A stretch of DNA of 64,000 bases, from positions 434,001 through 498,000 of the forward strand of contig DKPQ01000017.1 of the NCBI GenBank assembly GCA_002471275.1, written 5' to 3'. Origin of the DNA: Flammeovirgaceae bacterium UBA7330. Its GTDB lineage: Bacteria; Bacteroidota; Bacteroidia; Cytophagales; Cyclobacteriaceae. This document shows, one piece after another, positions 60,548 to 64,000 of this stretch; within the stretch, counting starts at the first letter, position 1; each line of letters opens with the position of its first letter. The notes beneath the pieces are model-generated. The model did not search any database and was not told where the DNA came from. It saw only the letters and a list, made by a program, of their open reading frames with translations. Position numbers and translations under genes: made by a program.

Positions 60548-60640
60548 AGACTACAAAAGTTTCCTGCTCAAGTTTCAGATATTGGACTACCAAAGTTTTA
60601 AACTTTTATAGTCTATCTTATCAAGAAACTTTTGTGGTCT
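60548..60640. repeat. Nested inverted repeats between convergent genes
   Basis: AGACTACAAAAGTTTC (60548-60563) pairs with GAAACTTTTGTGGTCT (60625-60640) at 15 of 16 positions. Within it GACTACCAAAGTTT (60585-60598) pairs with AAACTTTTATAGTC (60600-60613) at 12 of 14. The left arms are also near-direct repeats of each other. It fills the gap between DUF3500 and leuS and could be a two-way terminator or a decayed mobile palindrome. Confidence 0.65.
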
Positions 60641-60647
60641 GGTCTAC

Positions 60648-63419
60648 CTACACCACCACGTTCACAATCTTGTTAGGCACGAAGATGACCTTTTTAGGAG
60701 ATTTGCCTTCCAGCCACTTCTGAACCACCTCATTTTCAGTCACTGATTGCTGAACTTCAGCCTGTGTTGCATCAGTAGAAAACGAGATCTTGGTACGCAT
60801 CTTCCCATTGATCATGATCGGGTATTCTTTGCTGTCCTCTTTAAGGTATTTCGCATCAAATGATGGGAGGGAAGCGTCGAAGATGGTGGTTTCATGTCCC
60901 AGGAGACTCCAAAGCTCTTCGGAAATGTGCGGAGCATAGGAAGCAAGCAGGATGGTGAATGGTTCCAGTATTGCTCGTTTATTGCATTTCAATGAAGCCA
61001 GCTCATTGGTTGCAATCATGAAGTTACTCACTGAGGTATTCAAAGAAAGTCTTTCCACATCTTCCTCGATCTTCTTGATTGTAGCGTGAAGCACTTTTAG
61101 CTCGGATGGCGTGGCTTCATCTTCACTCACCTTGAAATTGCCTTTGTCATCGTGGAAAAGTCCCCAGAATCTTCTCAGGAATTTGTAAACTCCTTCGATG
61201 CCGTTGGTATTCCATGGCTTACTGGCTTCGATCGGTCCGAGGAACATTTCATACATCCGCAGGGTATCCGCACCATATTGCTCAACCAGATCATCGGGAT
61301 TGACCACATTGTATTTGGATTTGGACATCTTTTCGACTTCTGCTTCACAGTTCAATTTACCATCCTCTAATTCAAAATGTGCATCTGCAGCATCCGGTTT
61401 GAATTTTTTAAATGCCTCAATGTCCAACACGTCATCCTTCACGATATTGACATCCACATGGATCGGATAAGTATCATATTTATCCTTCAGTCCTTTTGAG
61501 ACATAAGTGTTCTCGCTGGTTTTTCTATAAACCAAATTGGACCTACCCTGAATCATCCCCTGGTTGACGAGCTTCTTCGCATACTCATCCACCGAGATGA
61601 ATCCCATGTCATACAAAAACTTTGTCCAGAAGCGGGAATATAACAGGTGTCCGGTAGCATGCTCGCTGCCACCCATATAGAAATCCACCTCTTTCCAGTA
61701 TTTTAATGCTTCAGGACCGGCAAAAGCCTTGTCATTGGTAGGGTCCATGTATCTGAAGAAATACCAGGAAGAGCCCGCCCAGCCAGGCATGGTGGTCAAT
61801 TCATAAGGGCTACCGTCTTTGGTTGCCCATCCTTTGGCTCGACCCAAAGGGGGTTCACCATCCTCTGTTGGTAAAAACTTATCTACTTCAGGTAATTCTA
61901 AAGGAAGCTGGTCATCATCCAGCAGGTAGGGGATCCCTTCTTTGAAATAGACCGGAATAGGTTCTCCCCAATAGCGCTGTCTACCGAAGATGGCATCGCG
62001 TATCCGGTAATTGATCTTCCGGGTACCTATCCCCTTGGATTCAACGAATTCTATGGCCTTTTTGGTGGCATCTTCAAAGGTCAGTCCATTGAGCATTCCG
62101 GAATTGATGTATTTACCTTCCTTGGTAGGATCTGCTTCCGTATCAGTTACTTTTTGAGCATCCAGAATCAGGGGTGCTTCCAACCCAAAATGTTTGGCAA
62201 AATCAAAATCTCTTTGGTCACCACTTGGCACGGCCATCACAGCACCGGTTCCATATCCTGCCAACACATAATCAGCAATCCAGATAGGTACTTTTTCCTG
62301 GTTTAAAGGATTAATGACATAGCTACCCGTGAACACGCCTGAAATGGTTTTTACATCACTCATCCGATCGCGCTCGGACCTGTTTTTGGCTACTTCCACG
62401 TAGGCTTCTATTTCCGCCTTTTGCTCAGGTGTGGTAAGCTCGGGGACGATCTCACTTTCGGGAGCTAAAACCATAAAGGTTACTCCATAGATCGTATCAA
62501 GTCGGGTGGTGAATACCCTGATCTTTTTATCGGAGTTTTCTACCTGGAAGTCTACTTCGGCACCGATGGATTTACCAATCCAGTTGCGCTGCATGTCTTT
62601 GATGGGCTCCGGCCAGTCAATTTTGTCCAGTCCGCTGAGCAATCGTTCGGCATATGCCGTGATCCGCATGCTCCACTGTGGCATCTTCTTTTTAATCACC
62701 GGATGTCCACCCCGCTCTGAAAAGCCATCTTTTACTTCATCATTGGACAGAACAGTGCCCAGTGCAGGGCACCAGTTGACCACAGCCTCAGAGATGAATG
62801 TCAATCGGTATTTGAGCAGCATTCTTTGCTGATCCTGATGTGACCAGCTTTTCCATTCTTGTGCAGTAAAAGCAGGGGTGTCCTCATCACAGGCCGCATT
62901 GACATTTTCATTTCCCGATTGCTCAAACTGGGCAATCAGGGTTTCGATTTTTTCGGCTTTGTCAGGGTCTTTGTTATACCAGCTATTGAAAAGTTGTTTA
63001 AAGATCCACTGGGTCCATTTGTAGTATGATGGGTCGGATGTTCTCACTTCCCTTGACCAGTCATAGCTAAATCCCAGGTTGCGAAGCTGCTCTTTGTACC
63101 GGTTGATGTTCGTTTCCGTAGTAATTGCCGGGTGTTGGCCTGTTTGAATGGCATATTGCTCCGCTGGAAGACCAAACGCATCAAATCCCATAGGATGTAA
63201 TACATTGAAGCCTTTAAGTCTTTTGTATCTGCTGATGATGTCTGTAGCGATATAACCCAGGGGATGACCAACGTGCAACCCTGCACCGGAAGGGTAGGGA
63301 AACATATCCAGGGCATAAAACTTGGGTTTGTCAGGATTGATCCTTACTTCATAGGTTTTCTCTTTATCCCACGTTTCCTGCCATTTAGGTTCGATCTGTC
63401 TGTGATTATATTCACCCAT
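60648..63419 (-). CDS. leuS: Leucyl-tRNA synthetase
   Basis: A 923-residue class Ia synthetase that charges tRNA-Leu. The HIGH motif is in PYPSGAGLHVGHPLGY, the large CP1 editing domain (TRLDTIYGVTFMVLAPESE) is in place, and the KMSKS signature is EKMSKSKYNVVNPDD. The start at 63419 (MGEYNHRQIEPKWQ) is used because similarity begins there and because a full promoter lies 25-55 bp upstream; an ATG at 63539 would read through that promoter. Confidence 0.98.
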   Translation of the reverse strand: MGEYNHRQIEPKWQETWDKEKTYEVRINPDKPKFYALDMFPYPSGAGLHVGHPLGYIATDIISRYKRLKGFNVLHPMGFDAFGLPAEQYAIQTGQHPAITTETNINRYKEQLRNLGFSYDWSREVRTSDPSYYKWTQWIFKQLFNSWYNKDPDKAEKIETLIAQFEQSGNENVNAACDEDTPAFTAQEWKSWSHQDQQRMLLKYRLTFISEAVVNWCPALGTVLSNDEVKDGFSERGGHPVIKKKMPQWSMRITAYAERLLSGLDKIDWPEPIKDMQRNWIGKSIGAEVDFQVENSDKKIRVFTTRLDTIYGVTFMVLAPESEIVPELTTPEQKAEIEAYVEVAKNRSERDRMSDVKTISGVFTGSYVINPLNQEKVPIWIADYVLAGYGTGAVMAVPSGDQRDFDFAKHFGLEAPLILDAQKVTDTEADPTKEGKYINSGMLNGLTFEDATKKAIEFVESKGIGTRKINYRIRDAIFGRQRYWGEPIPVYFKEGIPYLLDDDQLPLELPEVDKFLPTEDGEPPLGRAKGWATKDGSPYELTTMPGWAGSSWYFFRYMDPTNDKAFAGPEALKYWKEVDFYMGGSEHATGHLLYSRFWTKFLYDMGFISVDEYAKKLVNQGMIQGRSNLVYRKTSENTYVSKGLKDKYDTYPIHVDVNIVKDDVLDIEAFKKFKPDAADAHFELEDGKLNCEAEVEKMSKSKYNVVNPDDLVEQYGADTLRMYEMFLGPIEASKPWNTNGIEGVYKFLRRFWGLFHDDKGNFKVSEDEATPSELKVLHATIKKIEEDVERLSLNTSVSNFMIATNELASLKCNKRAILEPFTILLASYAPHISEELWSLLGHETTIFDASLPSFDAKYLKEDSKEYPIMINGKMRTKISFSTDATQAEVQQSVTENEVVQKWLEGKSPKKVIFVPNKIVNVVV

Positions 63420-63443
63420 CAATTGTTTATTTTTTTGAGGGCT

Positions 63444-63474
63444 CAAATTTATCGGAAACAGGATGCCCTGCCAA
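63444..63474 (-). promoter_or_regulatory. Complete Bacteroidota-type promoter of leuS
   Basis: On the minus strand TTG (63472-63474) is followed after 20 nt by TAAATTTG (63444-63451), an exact match to the TTG-N19/20-TAnnTTTG promoter of this phylum. It predicts a leader of about 20 nt and supports the leuS start at 63419. Confidence 0.7.
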
Positions 63475-63553
63475 GCACAGAAATATAAATTGTCGCTGGA
63501 GGAGAAACCTTTATAAACATCGGCTGTCTTTAGAGGCAAATGAATAATGCAAA

Positions 63554-64000
63554 ATGAAGATTAAATACCTTTTTTTAACCCTCGCACTATCCTTTTCTAT
63601 AATGTATTTGAATGCTCAGGAACAGGATACTACCCAAACAAAAGAGCAGGTGGAAGCAGAGACTGTTGTGGAAACAGATCAAGAACCCCGGATCCAGAAA
63701 AAATCAGATGGAATCATTATCACAGGCCCTGATGGTGTCGTGATCGATGAACCTAGGGAAAAGTATCAGATAAATGCACCAAAGGGAAAGTTTAGGTTTG
63801 AAGAAGAGGAAGAGGACCTGGAAGAGGATGAAGTGATCTCACAGCCGAATCTGCAGGAAGAAGTTGAAGTCAACAGAGAACCACGGATTATTTATTATGA
63901 ATCGGGTGACTACGCTGACGGCGACAGGCATTACAGGGGGAATCAGCGAAAAAGTGATATAAAAACACTGGCTGGATCCATGAATCACAGTGGTGGTTTT
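63554..64000 (+). CDS. Secreted acidic protein of unknown function, truncated by the window edge
   Basis: An open frame of 149 codons from ATG 63554 to the window end, without a stop. The signal peptide (YLFLTLALSFSIMYLNAQ) is clear. The mature part is acidic and low in complexity, with a GIIITGPDGVVIDEP block, a run of Glu (FRFEEEEEDLEEDE) and PRIIYYESGDYADGDRH. I do not recognise a family. It is divergent from leuS. Confidence 0.65.
   Translation, partial: MKIKYLFLTLALSFSIMYLNAQEQDTTQTKEQVEAETVVETDQEPRIQKKSDGIIITGPDGVVIDEPREKYQINAPKGKFRFEEEEEDLEEDEVISQPNLQEEVEVNREPRIIYYESGDYADGDRHYRGNQRKSDIKTLAGSMNHSGGF

Noticed and set aside
63420..63539. Longer LeuS starting at ATG 63539
   Set aside because: The extra 40 residues are not part of LeuS, and the stretch contains a complete TTG-N20-TAAATTTG promoter reading toward the gene.
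1..64000. CRISPR array, insertion sequence or prophage
   Set aside because: No regularly spaced repeats, no transposase or integrase motif in any clear gene, and no phage structural genes were found.

Overview
This window looks like chromosomal DNA of a free-living, aerobic member of the Bacteroidota, most likely the Cytophagales (Fulvivirga/Roseivirga/Reichenbachiella-like). The evidence is a moderate GC content, exact TAnnTTTG -7 promoter boxes upstream of several genes, many short-signal lipoproteins, a TonB-dependent receptor, the long (about 660 residue) form of IspG, and small families largely confined to this phylum (HYC_CC_PP, DUF6728). The assignment is inferred from gene content; there is no rRNA gene or other marker to fix it. 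I found no rRNA, tRNA, CRISPR array, intact insertion sequence or prophage.

Layout. 1-1203: an AT-rich accessory edge with a truncated unknown gene on the minus strand and about 670 bp of degenerate sequence. 1204-6543: an unknown protein, mnmE, a Nudix hydrolase (divergent from mnmE across an 18-bp inverted repeat) and a lone FtsX/MacB-type permease. 6552-10463: a four-gene metal operon (MntR-like regulator, membrane-anchored DtxR-FeoA fusion, FeoB split into GTPase and channel genes) behind a 16-bp palindrome inside its promoter. 10565-15169: a glycosyltransferase, then dapD, a DUF3108 protein, a TPR lipoprotein and lysA (lysine/diaminopimelate synthesis). 15162-17116: an NhaC antiporter and a DUF4136 lipoprotein. 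17266-22604: a leucine-catabolism operon (carboxylase beta subunit, methylglutaconyl-CoA hydratase type enzyme, AtuA-like protein, acyl-CoA dehydrogenase). 22673-29333: a two-domain lipoprotein, a secreted unknown, a sodium-dependent transporter, a conserved unknown and a large acyl-CoA dehydrogenase with two palindromic operator candidates.

29538-32462: an active/inactive M16 protease pair. 32606-39413: a copper island (HYC_CC_PP protein, secreted HMA protein, TonB receptor, CopA-type ATPase, DUF3703, a CDF-like membrane protein). 39509-40101: a DUF433/DUF5615 toxin-antitoxin pair. 40218-51143: an extracytoplasmic redox neighbourhood (FAD oxidoreductase, a protein with a DAVGGAT flavin-site-like motif, a DUF1080 protein, MocA/XdhC-like maturation factors, a PQQ/cytochrome c lipoprotein and a HEAT-repeat cytochrome c lipoprotein). 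51163-54225: a small secreted unknown, an MFS transporter and MlaF/MlaE. 54316-64000: an SDR enzyme, ispG with a small membrane protein, a YjbR protein, an SGNH hydrolase, a proline-rich lipoprotein, a DUF3500 protein, leuS and a truncated secreted protein.

The most interesting parts are the feo operon, whose membrane-tethered winged-helix/FeoA protein could replace both FeoA and FeoC, and the 40-51 kb redox neighbourhood. Both proposals are inferences from domain content and gene order.
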